Shown one piece after another: positions 21,614-32,478 of a DNA stretch of 64,000 nucleotides (position 1 is the stretch's first letter; each line of letters opens with the position of its first letter). The notes under the pieces were generated by a model that had not been told where the DNA came from, ran no database searches, and saw only the letters and a program-made list of their open reading frames with translations. The stretch comes from Nilaparvata lugens (Eukaryota > Arthropoda > Insecta > Hemiptera > Delphacidae): the NCBI RefSeq assembly GCF_014356525.2, contig NC_052505.1, forward strand, positions 2,538,759 to 2,602,758, read 5' to 3'. The translations under genes and the position numbers were made by a program.

Positions 21614-21845
21614 TTTTTGTGTAGTTGAGAAGTTGATATTGTGGTCCATATTAAATAGAAAGACTTGGAAATTGCAAAAACCACAGATCTAATGATATAA
21701 AGAAAGTCTAGTTTCGGTTGTTACACCATTGTCAATCTCTGATGAACTGAGTTTATTGACAATGGTGTAACAACCGAAACCAGACTTTCTAAATATTATT
21801 AAATCTGTGGTTTTTGACAATTTCTTAGTCTTTTCATTTAATATT
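21614..21845. mobile_element. Palindromic MITE, family P
   Basis: Arms about 21640-21735 and 21755-21840 mirror each other. Contains GTTACACCATTGTCAATCTC, the mirror GACAATGGTGTAACAACCGA, and CTGTGGTTTTTGACAATTTC. Outer tail CTTTTTGTGTAGTTGAGAAG. Confidence 0.75.
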
Positions 21846-22394
21846 GCTTGTTTGTCAACTGGAGCGTTTTAAAATGCATGTATTTCGCGAAGTTAGTAGA
21901 CAGACTAATGTTGTGTATTTCGAGTCACAGAACATAGGAGAAAGATTGTTCTCACATTCAAGAAAACTATTATTCTTTTTTAGCCCATATAAAGTGCTAC
22001 CAACCGTTTCTTCTGCCACCAAACTCAATTCAGTAAATTTACTCAGAGTTTTATCCACTTGTTTGAGACACCAGATGTAATTATACTGAATAAAAACCCT
22101 AACAGCCACAATATTACCTACAAAGCTTCTCAGAAAGTTGGTTGTAATTATGTTGGAAATTTACAGTGTGCATGGTCTCCTGAAATTAAACAGGCGCTGT
22201 AGCAAAAATTAGTCGGAGATCCGGGAAGCAACGTATGGGTTTATTCTGGTGGAAGGCCTTGTAATTATATGGGTGCTGGCACTTTATATAAGTAGGCAGC
22301 TTTTGGATACTGGCAAAGTGTAATTAGGCAATAATTTTTTGTTGTTGCTGTATTCTAGCAGAAATCGGCCGCATATCCTGGAAGCATAGGAAAA
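21846..22394. other. No recognised gene
   Basis: Overlapping open stretches on both strands (21844-22109) have no domain. A T/A-rich run (TTTTTTGTTGTTGCTG) is near 22334. Nothing else supported. Confidence 0.35.
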
Positions 22395-23458
22395 TCCTAT
22401 TATATTAAGCGAGCGATTTCTGTATTTATATATCTGGTTATTTTTATATCTGGTAATTTTTATATCTGGCTTTTCTTATATATCTGGTTATCCATGTTTT
22501 ACGGATCTCGAAAACGGCTCTAACGATTTTTACGAAATTTGGAACATAGTAGGTTTTATGATATGAAGATTCGATTGCACTAGGTCTCATTCTTTGGAAA
22601 ACTCGCTGGATGACATTAAAAGGATAATTCATCCTTTAAAAGTTGTTGATGGTGAAAAGTGAGCATGTGAAAAATCAAAATATCGCATCCCCTAAATCCA
22701 TAAGATGACATTTAGCCAGCTGTGAAATATAAACACGATCATTTTAGAGAATTGTGTTCTATTTACTGTCAGAGAATTCCGTTGTACAGTCATACTAAAT
22801 CACAAAGAAACTGGCATTTCACATCAGAATTATAATAACTCCACACCTGACCACTTGAAAGTACTCACATGCACACAATTTTTAAAAAAATATTGAAAGC
22901 AGTGTTAATTGATGAATGTTTATGTTTTACGGATCTCGAAAACGGCTCTAACGATTTCCACGAAATTTGGAACATAGTAGGTTTATGATATAAAGATTCG
23001 ATTGCACTAGGTCTCATTCTTTGGAAAACTCGCTGAACGACATTAAAAGGATAATTCATCCTTGGGAACCAGATGATAATTTCACTTTTTGTGTAATTGA
23101 GAAGTTGATATTGTGATAATTATTCATAATGAATGAAAAAGACTATGAAATTGTCACAAAACCACTGATTTAAATCAATGATAATTTCGTCGCTCCTCGA
23201 TAACAGAAGATGCGTGTGCCTGTGTGGGAGAGAGACAGAATCATTTCCAGCTGTGTAATCATAATGAATCAGCGAGAAATTTTATCTAGCTAGACAATTT
23301 GATCGATCTGATCAACATAATCTGATTTGTTGACATGACATGATAATCCTCCTAAACTAGAGTATATCATAATTTTCAAAGTTGATCATTATTTGACAAT
23401 TTCAAGTGATTAGTGAGTGTTATTTTGTTATTTGATTTGGTTTGTATTATAATCATAG

Positions 23459-24326
23459 AGAAACAATAGCGTTAGTAGATACCCCATGGTATGGGGCGTT
23501 TATGTCGCAATTTTTACTGTTATCTCAAGCCAATAGTCCACGTAGTTCTTTCCCGTGAAGCTTTATGACGCTGGTAGTCTCTCATATTGTGTTGTTCATA
23601 CACTCTTACCCGGTTAAAATAGTAGAAATCGACAATAATGGACAGTAATCGGCTTGAGATAACAGTAAAAGTTGCGACATAAACGCCCTATACCATGGGA
23701 TATCTACTAAAGGCCATTCCACACAGCACGTGGCGTGCGTGGCTGGACGCACGCTAGCTACTTTTCAAAACATCGCTTCCCAGCTAATCAAATGAAGCAA
23801 TTGACATAGCAGCCACGGCCACGCGGCAACGCTTGCTGTACGAGCCACGCGTGGCTACCGTTCGCTCTCTGAGCGATCTTTTCAAACGTGTCCGGCCACG
23901 TTTTGGTCCGAGCATGCGCAGAACGTATACTAGACGTATACTATCGTATAGAATGTATACTATCATTGTCAGCCTCAAGGTCGCGCATTAAATGATGGAA
24001 TTCGCCATAGGTCTTCCTTTTTTTATTGATTGGATATAACCACTGGTCCCGTGCTGTCACCGAATACAATAAAACCAGCTCATTATCATTACTACTGCTG
24101 CTGTTGGAGTCATCAAACCAAGGTAAGCCACAAGAAAATCCAGATTCACACGACGGGGCCGACGGAGTTGACATCTTCCTGCATACTGACGGGAAACGTG
24201 GCCGGTATAGCATCGCAACAGTCGTGGCGGTGTGAATTGGCATGTGGCTAGCGTGGCCGGCGTGGCGTGCGTCTAGCCACGTACGCCACGTGCTGTGTGG
24301 AATGGCCTTAACGCTATCGTTTCTTT
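23459..24326. mobile_element. Palindromic MITE family Q, interrupted
   Basis: Left arm AGAAACAATAGCGTTAGTAG, right arm CGCTATCGTTTCTT. Inner arms contain CTGTTATCTCAAGCC and GGCTTGAGATAACAG. Removing 23711-24308 and one TAA restores the right arm as the mirror of the left. Confidence 0.8.
23711..24308. mobile_element. PIF/Harbinger-like MITE with TAA target duplication
   Basis: 598 bases, left end AGGCCATTCCACACAGCACG, right end exact mirror CGTGCTGTGTGGAATGGCCT. Direct TAA at 23708-23710 and 24309-24311. A 3-bp TWA/TAA duplication is characteristic of PIF/Harbinger. GC-rich subterminal words (GGCGTGCGTGGC and its mirror). Open stretches inside (23941-24251) are on both strands and show no transposase. 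Confidence 0.85.
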
Positions 24327-24553
24327 ATGATATAATTTTTTGTTTTAAAATGTTTGAACAGGAAATTTAACCTGAATTTAAGTGTATGGAACATAGCCTA
24401 CTTTCTAGACTATTATTATAGTGTATAAATCGAAACTCGGGAAAGAAACAGTTTTGGGCTGTGCTGTTAGTACTTCCCCAATCATTTTGAAGAATTGTGT
24501 TCGGTTTATCAAAAGTCAATAAATGAATAACGAGCGAAGCTCGTCGCCCCGAT

Positions 24554-25076
24554 TTTGTTCATATTTATTATAACATGGTCGATGATGAACAATGTAAAGC
24601 TGCGATTAGACCAAATTTATTAATAAAATGTTAATAACTCAATCCTTATAGATTAATATTAGATTGAACATAACTTATCATACACATGATGAACATGTGT
24701 GTTTGTCAACTTGCGTTAATAGAATCAATAGAAATAGAATTAGAGTTAATAGAATCTATAAGGATTAAGTTATTTACATTTTGTTAATAACTTTGGTGTA
24801 AACCCAGCTTAAAGATGCATACCTCTCTAATGTCTTTGATTGAAACTATAGACCTTATACAAATACAGTAATAGACTGGCTTCTCCACACATCTGTGTAA
24901 TCACTTGTTAGCTGATTTATGATGAATAATTCTATAGTCTGATTTTTACTCTAATATCGAACTATTTTCTCTGCTCGAATGTTTTTTAAGTATATTTTGC
25001 TGGTACATCATAGTTAGACAGTTGAGTGGGTACTGGCACATTATAATTAGGAAATAATAATTTTATTTTGTTGCAG
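24554..25076. other. Sequence upstream of the first exon
   Basis: Contains a family H2 piece in minus orientation (24826-24965, CTATAGACCTTATACAAATA and TTGTTAGCTGATTTATGATG). The acceptor polypyrimidine tract lies at 25055-25076. Confidence 0.5.
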
Positions 25077-25260
25077 GATTCAACACGTACACGTGGAACA
25101 GCACGGCACACACGGATCGAGTGCCTGATGAGATTCTGAGCGTGACGTATGAAGACGGCAAATGGAGTAAGCCGTATTACGACTGTGGCGGAGGCAACAT
25201 ATGGATGCTCACCTACACGGTCCCTTTTTTCGGCTTCCAGAACGGATCCTACTTCTTCAA
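25077..25260 (+). CDS. Internal exon of a GPR158/GPR179/Smog-like class C orphan GPCR (extracellular domain)
   Basis: An open segment of 60 complete codons plus 2 bases at each end. It is preceded by a pyrimidine-rich tract ending in TTGCAG and followed at 25261 by the donor GTGAGT. Read in frame from base 3 it gives a peptide starting FNTYTWNSTAH, with YYDCGGGNIWMLTYTVPFF in the middle and a putative N-glycosylation site NGS near the end. A single Cys next to three Gly, Trp-Met-Leu and an aromatic-rich end suggest a folded extracellular Cache-type domain. From memory this matches arthropod relatives of GPR158/GPR179 (Drosophila Smog group), which signal through G proteins at the plasma membrane. 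The last two bases (AA) are completed to AAG by the next exon, so the downstream intron is phase 2. Base usage is GC-richer than the flanks. The exon is secure; the family name is moderately secure. Confidence 0.72.
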
Positions 25261-25331
25261 GTGAGTCTGTCGTTTCCAATTGCTTCTAGTTTGTTTCAAT
25301 CTTCTGTTGAAGGAAGAATAACATTACAAAA

Positions 25332-26255
25332 TCTGGTGTGGCGCACTCACACAACTTTCTTTGCCGTTATGAAAAAAATATGGTGTGGCACACTCACACA
25401 ACTTTCCTTGCTCATATTTGAAACTAGGATCAGACCTTTGTATATGTGTATATAATTATAATTAATTGTTTCCAGAGTACTTTTTCACTTGTGTGAATTG
25501 TGAAATTCTATGATTTTTCTTAGTTGTCATTTTTTGAAGTCGTCAAAACAGCTGTTCTACACATGAAATATCTCGACTATGTGTTCTTTTTATGAACTGC
25601 TCTACCTACCTACCTCATGCACGAGAAGGAGGTGACTAATTCCATTTCTCAAGGATGGGGTGGACCCCCCATTAGTTTCCCAGAAAGGAGACTCATGCCA
25701 GTTAATAGAGCTGATGAATAACTATACAGAGTATGAATTTGAAAAAAATCGGTCAAGTTATTTTGAGAAAATCGTGAAAAACATGGTTTTTTTGGTAATT
25801 ATCCGCCATTTTTCACAAGAATATCACGGAGCTCCTGCAATTTTCCAGAAATGAGACTCATTTCAGTTGATAGGGCTTATAAATAGCTATTCATGGTATA
25901 AATGTGAAGAAAATTGTTGGAGCCATTTTCGAGAAAACCGTGGAAAACATATTTTTTTTAGTAATTATCTGCCATTTTTTCCGCCATTTTGGATTCAATT
26001 TTATTGAATTTCTTATTGTCAGATCCTTTTGTATAAGGACCTTAAGTTTGAAATTTCAAGTCAATCGGTTGATTAGGAATGGAGTTATCGTGTTCACAGA
26101 CATACACACATACACACACAGACCAACACCCAAAAATCATGTTTTTGGACTCAGGGGACCTTGAAACGTATAGAAAACTTGAAATTGGGGTACCTTATTT
26201 TTTTTGGAAAGCAATACTTTCCTTATCTATGGTAGTAGGGCAAGGAAAGTAAAAA
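25332..26255 (+). mobile_element. Hairpin-ended repeat with central CA microsatellite (family M), copy 1
   Basis: Starts TCTGGTGTGGCGCACTCACA, contains ATGGCGG-like and GGAGCTCC blocks, a short ACACACA region (26101-26121), and ends in a hairpin whose arms are ACTTTCCTTA and AAGGAAAGT (26213-26250). Immediately followed by the next copy in the same orientation. Confidence 0.65.
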
Positions 26256-26976
26256 TCTGGTGTGGCGCACTCACACAACTTTACTTGCCTTTATGAAAAT
26301 TGGTCACCAAAATTGATTGACGCTAGTGTTCACGCGCATCTGAAGTCTACTAATTCAAATATCTGAGCCAGCTGGTGACAAGACAATAACGCTGGAGACA
26401 CACAAAGTCTGCTACCTCTTCATAGTGAATTATTTAATAGAATCAGCAGTTGCCAACAGTTTGCAATATTGAGGTAATAATATTTTCTCGAATAATTACG
26501 AGCTTATTTGAAATTTAAGATGAAAATGTTACAGAACATTAATTGTAGAGATTTTCATGCTCAATCCTTTCCACTTGAATTTTGTTGTCCAAATTGTATC
26601 TGAAGACTGATAATTGAGAATCTAAAATTAAACTTTTCATAGATGGGGCGGAGCTCCTGAAATTTTTACTTTTTACAGATATGAGATATGTGGCAGTTGA
26701 TAGAGCTTTCCAATAATTATCATTCTAGGTATAGATTTGATCAAAATCGTTGGAGCCGTTTTCGAGAAAATCGCGAAAAAAACCTTGTTTTTGAAAACAT
26801 TTCTCCATTTTAGCCATCATATTGGATTTCATTTGATCGAAATTGTTCGTGTCGCAACCTCATAGTTCAAGGAACTTAGGTTCCAAATTTCAAGTCATTC
26901 CGTTAATTGGGAGATGAGTTATCGTGTACACAGACGCACATACACTCTCTCTCACACACACACACACACACATACA

Positions 26977-27009
<33 letters not shown>

Positions 27010-27011
27010 CA

Positions 27012-27072
<61 letters not shown>

Positions 27073-27089
27073 CACACACACACACACAC

Positions 27090-27123
<34 letters not shown>

Positions 27124-27138
27124 ACACACACACACACC

Positions 27139-27169
<31 letters not shown>

Positions 27170-27320
27170 ACACACACACACACACATACAGACCAATACC
27201 CAAAACCACTTTTTTGGACTCAGGAGACGTTGAAACGTATAGAAATTTAGAAATTGGGGTACCTTAATTTTTTTCGGAAAGCAATACTTTCCTTACCTAT
27301 GGTAATAGGGTAAGGAAAGT
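26256..27320 (+). mobile_element. Family M, copy 2, with expanded (CA)n
   Basis: Same start as copy 1. The (CA)n lies at 26953-27187 and is broken by ACCAC and AACAC variants. Ends with CTTTCCTTACC and GGGTAAGGAAAG arms. All reading frames through the CA run are low-complexity His/Thr or Cys/Val and are not genes. Confidence 0.7.
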
Positions 27321-27620
27321 AAAAAAATCAATTAGTTCCATTTTGAACATAGATATGGGGAGAGTTCCTCATATAAACGTTCACTTATGATTTTGATATA
27401 TTTCACATCTGGAAATCAAGTATCAAACTAGAAAACTACCAATAAGATTTATTTTGAACATAAATATGTGGGTAGTTCCTCATATAAACTTGCATTTATG
27501 GTTAGGATTTCTATCGTTATGAAATAGAGTTACGAAACTCATCAATTAGAACACTCTCCTTTCTGCATTACCTTTGTTAATAGGGCAAGAAAAGTGAAAA
27601 TCATAACAAGAGCTTGGAAT
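27321..27620. repeat. Diverged ~118-bp direct repeat
   Basis: ATTTTGAACATAGATATGGG...GTTCCTCATATAAAC at 27342 recurs near 27460 with changes (ATAAATATGTGGGTAG). It ends near a GGGCAAGAAAAGTG block resembling the family M terminal hairpin. Confidence 0.5.
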
Positions 27621-28015
27621 AAGCTGCACTTCGACTTAACCTGGAAGAAAGTTCCCTGAAAATTTAACTCTTTTCTCCCATGTACAGAGCTGTGAAAAAA
27701 TAGTGTAAAGTCTCAATTCTGGAACGATCCTCGTATGTAAAAACACTGGTTCTTTCTATCCATATATTCCACGTGGCCACTGGTTTCTACTACTCATATT
27801 ATATTTCATGTAGGCCTACAAGTAGACTAGTGGATACAGTGAAGAGGTTTTGTGCATTACAATGTCTGCCGACCATAATATATGACCGCCATCTTGTCTG
27901 GGAGTGGTTGCTACGCCTCAGAGCTCTCTGCCTCAAAATGAATATACGAGCTGGATTTTGCAGAAGAAATATTTCCTTCTGACAAAGGGTAAAAGAGAGG
28001 AAACTGTTGCCTACA

Positions 28016-28230
28016 GTTGGGTCCATGTTGAAAGGATAGTGGAAAAAGATGGGAGTACTGCGTTGCCGATTCTCAAAATATTCATATCCGCCTTCTAATG
28101 AGGGTAGGCGGTAAATCTGATGTAATATTAACTGTCTATTCTTGATAAAGGAAAATCAATTATATCATATCTGTCAAAATATTCTCCAATCATTCAATAA
28201 TGAATTTTCATAATTGGGATTGAATATTTT
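28016..28230 (+). mobile_element. Family T MITE, diverged left part
   Basis: GTGGAAAAAGATGGGAGTAC, GCGTTGCCGATTCTC and GATGTAATATTAACTGTCTA align with the left half of other T copies. The right half is missing where the LINE fragment begins. Confidence 0.55.
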
Positions 28231-28235
28231 GTTGA

Positions 28236-28865
28236 ATGCCCTGTATAGAGGATAGTTGTATAGGAATTAGAGAAGCAAGGGCTTTTTCTAGTAGTGAAAC
28301 ATTTGCCGAATTTAAAGTGATGACAGTACGTCAAATTTATATAAAGAAACTTCTCTACTATGCATGGATGAGAAAGGATGAATTTACAGTGAATAATAAC
28401 GTTTCTATGTATAACCTGAGAGTTACATCTCTTAACATTTATAATATTAACTATTCAGATTTGACAATAGTGCGAAGACAATTGGGGTATCTTAGCTCAA
28501 AAATAATAAATATCACGCCAAATGCATTGTCAGAATCTCTTTCTAATAGGGGTAGACAGAGGATGGAACAGATAAATAAGTGGGTGATACAAATATTTTT
28601 TTCGACATCAGTCAAATATTATACAAGTAATTCGTTGTTAACTTCGATTTTTTGTAGCTTTGATTATTAGTAGATAAATTTATATATTGTCTAAACAGAT
28701 GATACTCTCACTCAGCGATCAGGGTTTTGCCCTTGCTGGGTGGTGCCATGTAATTTTAATTTATTTGTAAAATAGCATAATATTATAATCTAGAATATTT
28801 CTTTTGTTTTTTATTTTGTATTTTGTTTTTATGGGCAATAAAGATGTTTGGAAAAAAATTCAATT
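28236..28865 (+). pseudogene. LINE fragment: end of a jockey/CR1-like reverse transcriptase plus 3' UTR
   Basis: An open stretch to 28670 encodes FKVMTVRQIYIKKLLYYAWM near residue 30, YNLRVTSL in the middle and RRQLGYLSSKIIN later. This layout is typical of the C-terminal part of non-LTR retrotransposon ORF2 in insects (recalled, not searched). The 3' UTR contains GGGTTTTGCCCTTGCTGGGT and ends in GGCAATAAAGATG. The catalytic YxDD region is absent, so this is 5'-truncated and dead. Confidence 0.6.
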
Positions 28866-29097
28866 TGTTGATTTCCAATGTTGAAATTGATTAAATGAAA
28901 CTAGATGGAACTTATGAAATAATTTTAATGTTGGAATGACAAAATTGAACTCTGGATGAATATTGAAACAAAACTGTTACAAGTGATAAACAATCTATGC
29001 CGGTTGAAAACATCACAGGTGGCAATCGGATGATTCGCCACAGCTGGTATATCTGATAAAATATAAGTATAAATTTCCATATTTGGATTAGACATTT

Positions 29098-29244
29098 CCT
29101 ATATTGATTATATTTCTACATTGTTAAAAAACAATAAGGCTGCGTTGCAGAGAAGGATAGCGCTATCTGCTTTGTCGAATGATTGACAAGGATAGCAACA
29201 CCAATGTTGATCAGATACTGTCATTATAACGTGGACCTCACTAT
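29098..29244 (+). mobile_element. Family T MITE, right half
   Basis: Contains TTTCTACATTGTTAAAAAAC and GATAGCGCTATCTGCTTTGT and ends in ATTATAACGTGGACCTCACT. The left half is deleted. Confidence 0.7.
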
Positions 29245-29290
29245 AAAGTATAGAGTGAAAGAGGAGGTTAGGAGGTAAGAAAGGACAGTG

Positions 29291-29671
29291 CTATAGTGAA
29301 GTCCACGTAATAATGGCAGTGGAGAAAGATAGGAGAACAACGTTGCCGAGCCTCTGTCTTGTCAATGCCTTCAAAAGACGGTAGCTGGTACAGGTTTATT
29401 GATGTAATTAACTGTTCATACTCGTTTAAAATAATGAATAATCATATTTTATTAAGCAAAAAATAATAATTTTCAGTAATATCACAATGAATTTTGATGA
29501 TTAAGATGTAATATTTCGTTAATGAATAATTAATTCCACAGTGTTGAAAGACGTTCAGGCAACAGAGCAAAGCGAGAAAGGGATAGCACTATCTGCTTTG
29601 TCGAATGATAGACAAGGATAGCAACACCAATGTTGATCAGATACTGCCATTATAACATGGACCTCACTATA
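29291..29671 (+). mobile_element. Family T MITE, full copy
   Basis: Starts CTATAGTGAAGTCCACGTAA and ends ATAACATGGACCTCACTATA. 381 bases, close to the other full copies. Confidence 0.8.
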
Positions 29672-29935
29672 CAGAATTGAACTGCCTCAAGCTGCCTGGT
29701 TCTGACTGGAGGGCACTTGAATGTACCCTTTGAAGGCTTTTCCCTTGAGAATGTTATTTGGGAGGATATAGTGGACTTTGCAAAGATCTCGAATTCTGTC
29801 ACATCTTCTAGAGGCTCAGGATTGCTAGGTAGGTGAATACTCAGCGAAGTTACAAATACTTCTGAAACAAGGTATCCATTTTGCTAGTGATGTGTTAGGA
29901 TAGGATTGGCACCTATAGTGAGGTCCACGTTATAA

Positions 29936-30316
29936 TTGACCGAGCGAAGTGAGGTCTAAGATTCAAGTCGACGATTTGGCATTTCTCTTAATGTTTAAAT
30001 GTTTATATGCTGCGCATTTACGGCGAAACGCGGTAATAGATTTTCATGAAATTCGACAGGTATGTTCCTTTTTTAATTGCGCGTCGACGTATATACAAGG
30101 TTTCTGGGAATTTCACATTTCAAGGATAATATGAAAGGAAAAAGGAGCCTCCTTCATACGCCAATATTAGAGTAAAAATCACACTATAATAGAATCATTC
30201 ATCATAAATCAGCTGACAAGTGATTACACAGAATGATGTGTGGAGAAGCCAGTCTATTGCTAGGTATAAGTATTTCCATAAGGTTCAACTGTTCAACTTT
30301 CAACTGTTCACAGAAC
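29936..30316 (+). mobile_element. Family H2 Helitron-like element inside a family T MITE
   Basis: Starts TTGACCGAGCGAAGTGAGGT and ends GTTCACAGAACTACTAG before T. Joining the flanks gives GTTATAA/TAACAGTG, close to the uninterrupted MITE (ATAATGACAGTG near 32111). This is consistent with insertion between A and T without duplication. Confidence 0.6.
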
Positions 30317-30369
30317 TACTAGTAACAGTGAAATTGATTAACATTGGTGTTGCTATCCTTGTCTATCAT

Positions 30370-30527
30370 TTGTGTTATCGGATGGACACGTTAAACTGTC
30401 GGTCCCGGTTGAAGTATGACAGTCGTGATGCTCATTGACGGCTCAAATGATACTACAGTATATTCAGGCTAGGTGGAACTTCCGTCAGCAAATCCCCACC
30501 AATAAAAGCCAAACGAATATTTTGTTA
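30370..30527 (+). mobile_element. SINE tail (family N), truncated
   Basis: TTATCGGATGGACACGTTAA, CTGTCGGTCCCGGTTGAAGT and CCCCACCAATAAAAGCC match the body of the tRNA-derived SINE at 44087-44335. The tRNA head is missing. Confidence 0.6.
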
Positions 30528-30642
30528 TTTGACAAAGCAGATAGTTCTATCCTTCTCTAGCTTAGCTATGTTGCCAGATCTTTCTATAACAGTTTAGAAA
30601 TATAATTAATCATCAAAGTTTTTCATTTCAATAATAAATTAC

Positions 30643-31168
30643 TTATTTGTGCAACTAGTGCGCAAAGTGACAGTTTGCTGCACCGAAAGAAACGTTTACG
30701 CCCGAGCCGTAGGCGAGGGCGGAATGGCTTCTTGAGTGCAGCAGAGGAACTTTGCGCACGTATTTCACATTAAGTTTTTCCTACAGTTACCATTGAATAT
30801 GAAAAGTGGGTAATTATGGGTAAAATTGCCTGAAATGCGTGAAATGTTTTTCTGTGTAATTTTATTATTGATAAAAACCTTAATTTATTGTCAAATTGAA
30901 TAAAAATGTTGTCCTTGGTTATAATATTTAATACTAATAATTTGCGCGTTGTGCTTCGTTGCACCTCTGCTTACTATAGCAGCCCATTCACTGTTACCAA
31001 CTTAATTTTGATTTTGTTGCACTGTTGCTCCATATAACCTACTAAGTATTTTGTGTTGCCATGTTGAAAATCTGGAGTGCAGAAAAATTTTTCCGGCACT
31101 AGAGCGTAAAAGTGATTCTTTGCGTTCTGTAATCAGTGCAGCAATGGCCACTTTTCAACGTAACTGTA
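30643..31168 (-). mobile_element. Family S repeat, inverted copy
   Basis: Mirror of 18643-19150, from TTTGTGCAACTAGTGCGCAA to CACTTTTCAACGTAACTGTA. Includes GCCCGAGCCGTAGGCGAGGG, a GC-rich near-palindrome. Confidence 0.7.
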
Positions 31169-31171
31169 GGA

Positions 31172-31322
31172 AAAGTATATTTCGCACCTAGAGCAGAAAA
31201 TGAGATTTTTCCCACTCGAAACCGGTTTTCCAAGTCCGAGGCCGTAGGCCGAGGACGAGAAAAGATTGATAGCCGGAAAAACATTTTTGCCCGTGGTAGG
31301 AACGCTATTTTCCACCACACAC
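31172..31322. repeat. Short element with GC palindromic core (family G)
   Basis: GTATATTTCGCACCTAGAGC at one side, GGAACGCTATTTTCCACC at the other, and a core GAGGCCGTAGGCCGAGG. A second copy is at 42612-42765 with the same layout. Confidence 0.6.
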
Positions 31323-32094
31323 AAAAATAAACAATATATATATATGAGAATAGTTGCTTACTAAGCACTTCCGAAAGCAGAAGTGGAAGGTGATAGCTCT
31401 AGCAAATCTGAGGTAATCTGAATATCAGGAAATTTTCAAATTTATTTATTCAAGTCACAATACATTCCGGTCTATACACGAATCTACAAAAAATTACAGT
31501 ATAACAGCTAATTATGCAAACAAATTTCACATATTATGAAAACTTATTAATTACAATGAAGATTGAATGGAACATTAGAATATTGATAATATAGTATTGT
31601 AATGTAACTACACAAATCAGTGGTGTTTCAACAATGAATAAATGATAACTCCAATGAATAAATATACACCCCACTATAAATTATATGTGTTGGGGTAAAT
31701 AATTGTCCAAGTATTTTTATTTTCCATTCTGATTTGTCTAAATAACCTAAAAGATGATGTTCAATTATGTGGGAGGTTCAGTTTATACTTTTTTATTCTT
31801 CCAAATGACAATAAGATGATATTATTATAAATGTTTTAATTATTGAATAACGAACACAAATAATGAAAAATTTTCTGATCAGCTGTTTTTTTATCACCTT
31901 TCTTTGTTCCATGTTAGCGGCTGGAAAGCGTACTCTTTTCGGCCTAGGCCGGAAAGAAACCTGTTCTGACGTCAGACGAGAGTCGTCTGCAAACAATGTC
32001 TTTCAGATCTACTTAGGGACTGGAAAACAGCTGCTTTCTGTGCAGTGTGGCGGAAAATTTATTATTAAATCATAGAAGAATGCAATTTTTTCTG
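31323..32094. other. AT-rich stretch with a GC palindrome
   Basis: Mostly unassigned. At 31937-31957 TTTTCGGCCTAGGCCGGAAA is almost a perfect palindrome, near a GACGTCAGACG block. No gene supported. Confidence 0.4.
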
Positions 32095-32478
32095 TATAGT
32101 GAGGTCCACGATATAATGACAGTGTTTGATCAGGAATGGTATTGCTATCCTTGTCTATCATTCAATAAAGCAGATAGCGCTATCACTTTTCTGCTTTGCT
32201 CTGTTGCCAGATTGTCCTTTAACAATGTTTAATCAATAATTAATTACTAACTATTTCATCTTTATTATGAACATTTATTATGAAATTATTGGAAAATGTA
32301 ATGTCTTGCTTAATAGAATATGATTGATTACTCTAACAAACAATTGATTATGAACAGCTGATTACATCCAATGTTCTAGTATCAGCTATCCTCTACAGAT
32401 GTCAGTGGAAAGACAGAGAATCGGCAACCCTGTTATCCTATCTTTTTCCACTGCCATTATAATGTGGACTTCAGTATA
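32095..32478 (-). mobile_element. Family T MITE, full copy
   Basis: Begins TATAGTGAGGTCCACGATAT and ends ATTATAATGTGGACTTCAGT. Interior order is the mirror of 857-1224. Confidence 0.8.

Larger units (their letters stand above)
22395..24553 (+). mobile_element. Family C2 Helitron-like element carrying nested insertions
   Basis: Starts TCCTATTATATTAAGCGAGC, has TCGAAAACGGCTCTAACGAT and ACGAAATTTGGAACATAGTA at 22505 and again at about 22929, and ends with the hairpin AACGAGCGAAGCTCGT and CGCCCCGAT at 24553. It is interrupted by a family P fragment (23083-23175) and by family Q (23459-24326), itself holding a Harbinger-type MITE. Confidence 0.6.
29912..30625 (-). mobile_element. Family T MITE split by two insertions
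   Basis: Pieces are 29912-29935 (CTATAGTGAGGTCCACGTTA), about 30317-30370 (TTGGTGTTGCTATCCTTGTC) and about 30528-30625 (TTTGACAAAGCAGATAGTTC). The first gap holds the family H2 element, the second a SINE tail. Confidence 0.65.

Noticed and set aside
23941..24251. Open frames inside the Harbinger-like MITE as a possible transposase
   Set aside because: Less than 100 residues on each strand, no DDE or DNA-binding motif, and the element is only 598 bases.
26890..27267. Overlapping open frames rich in His/Thr or Cys/Val
   Set aside because: They are translations of the (CA)n microsatellite in all frames and carry no gene signal.
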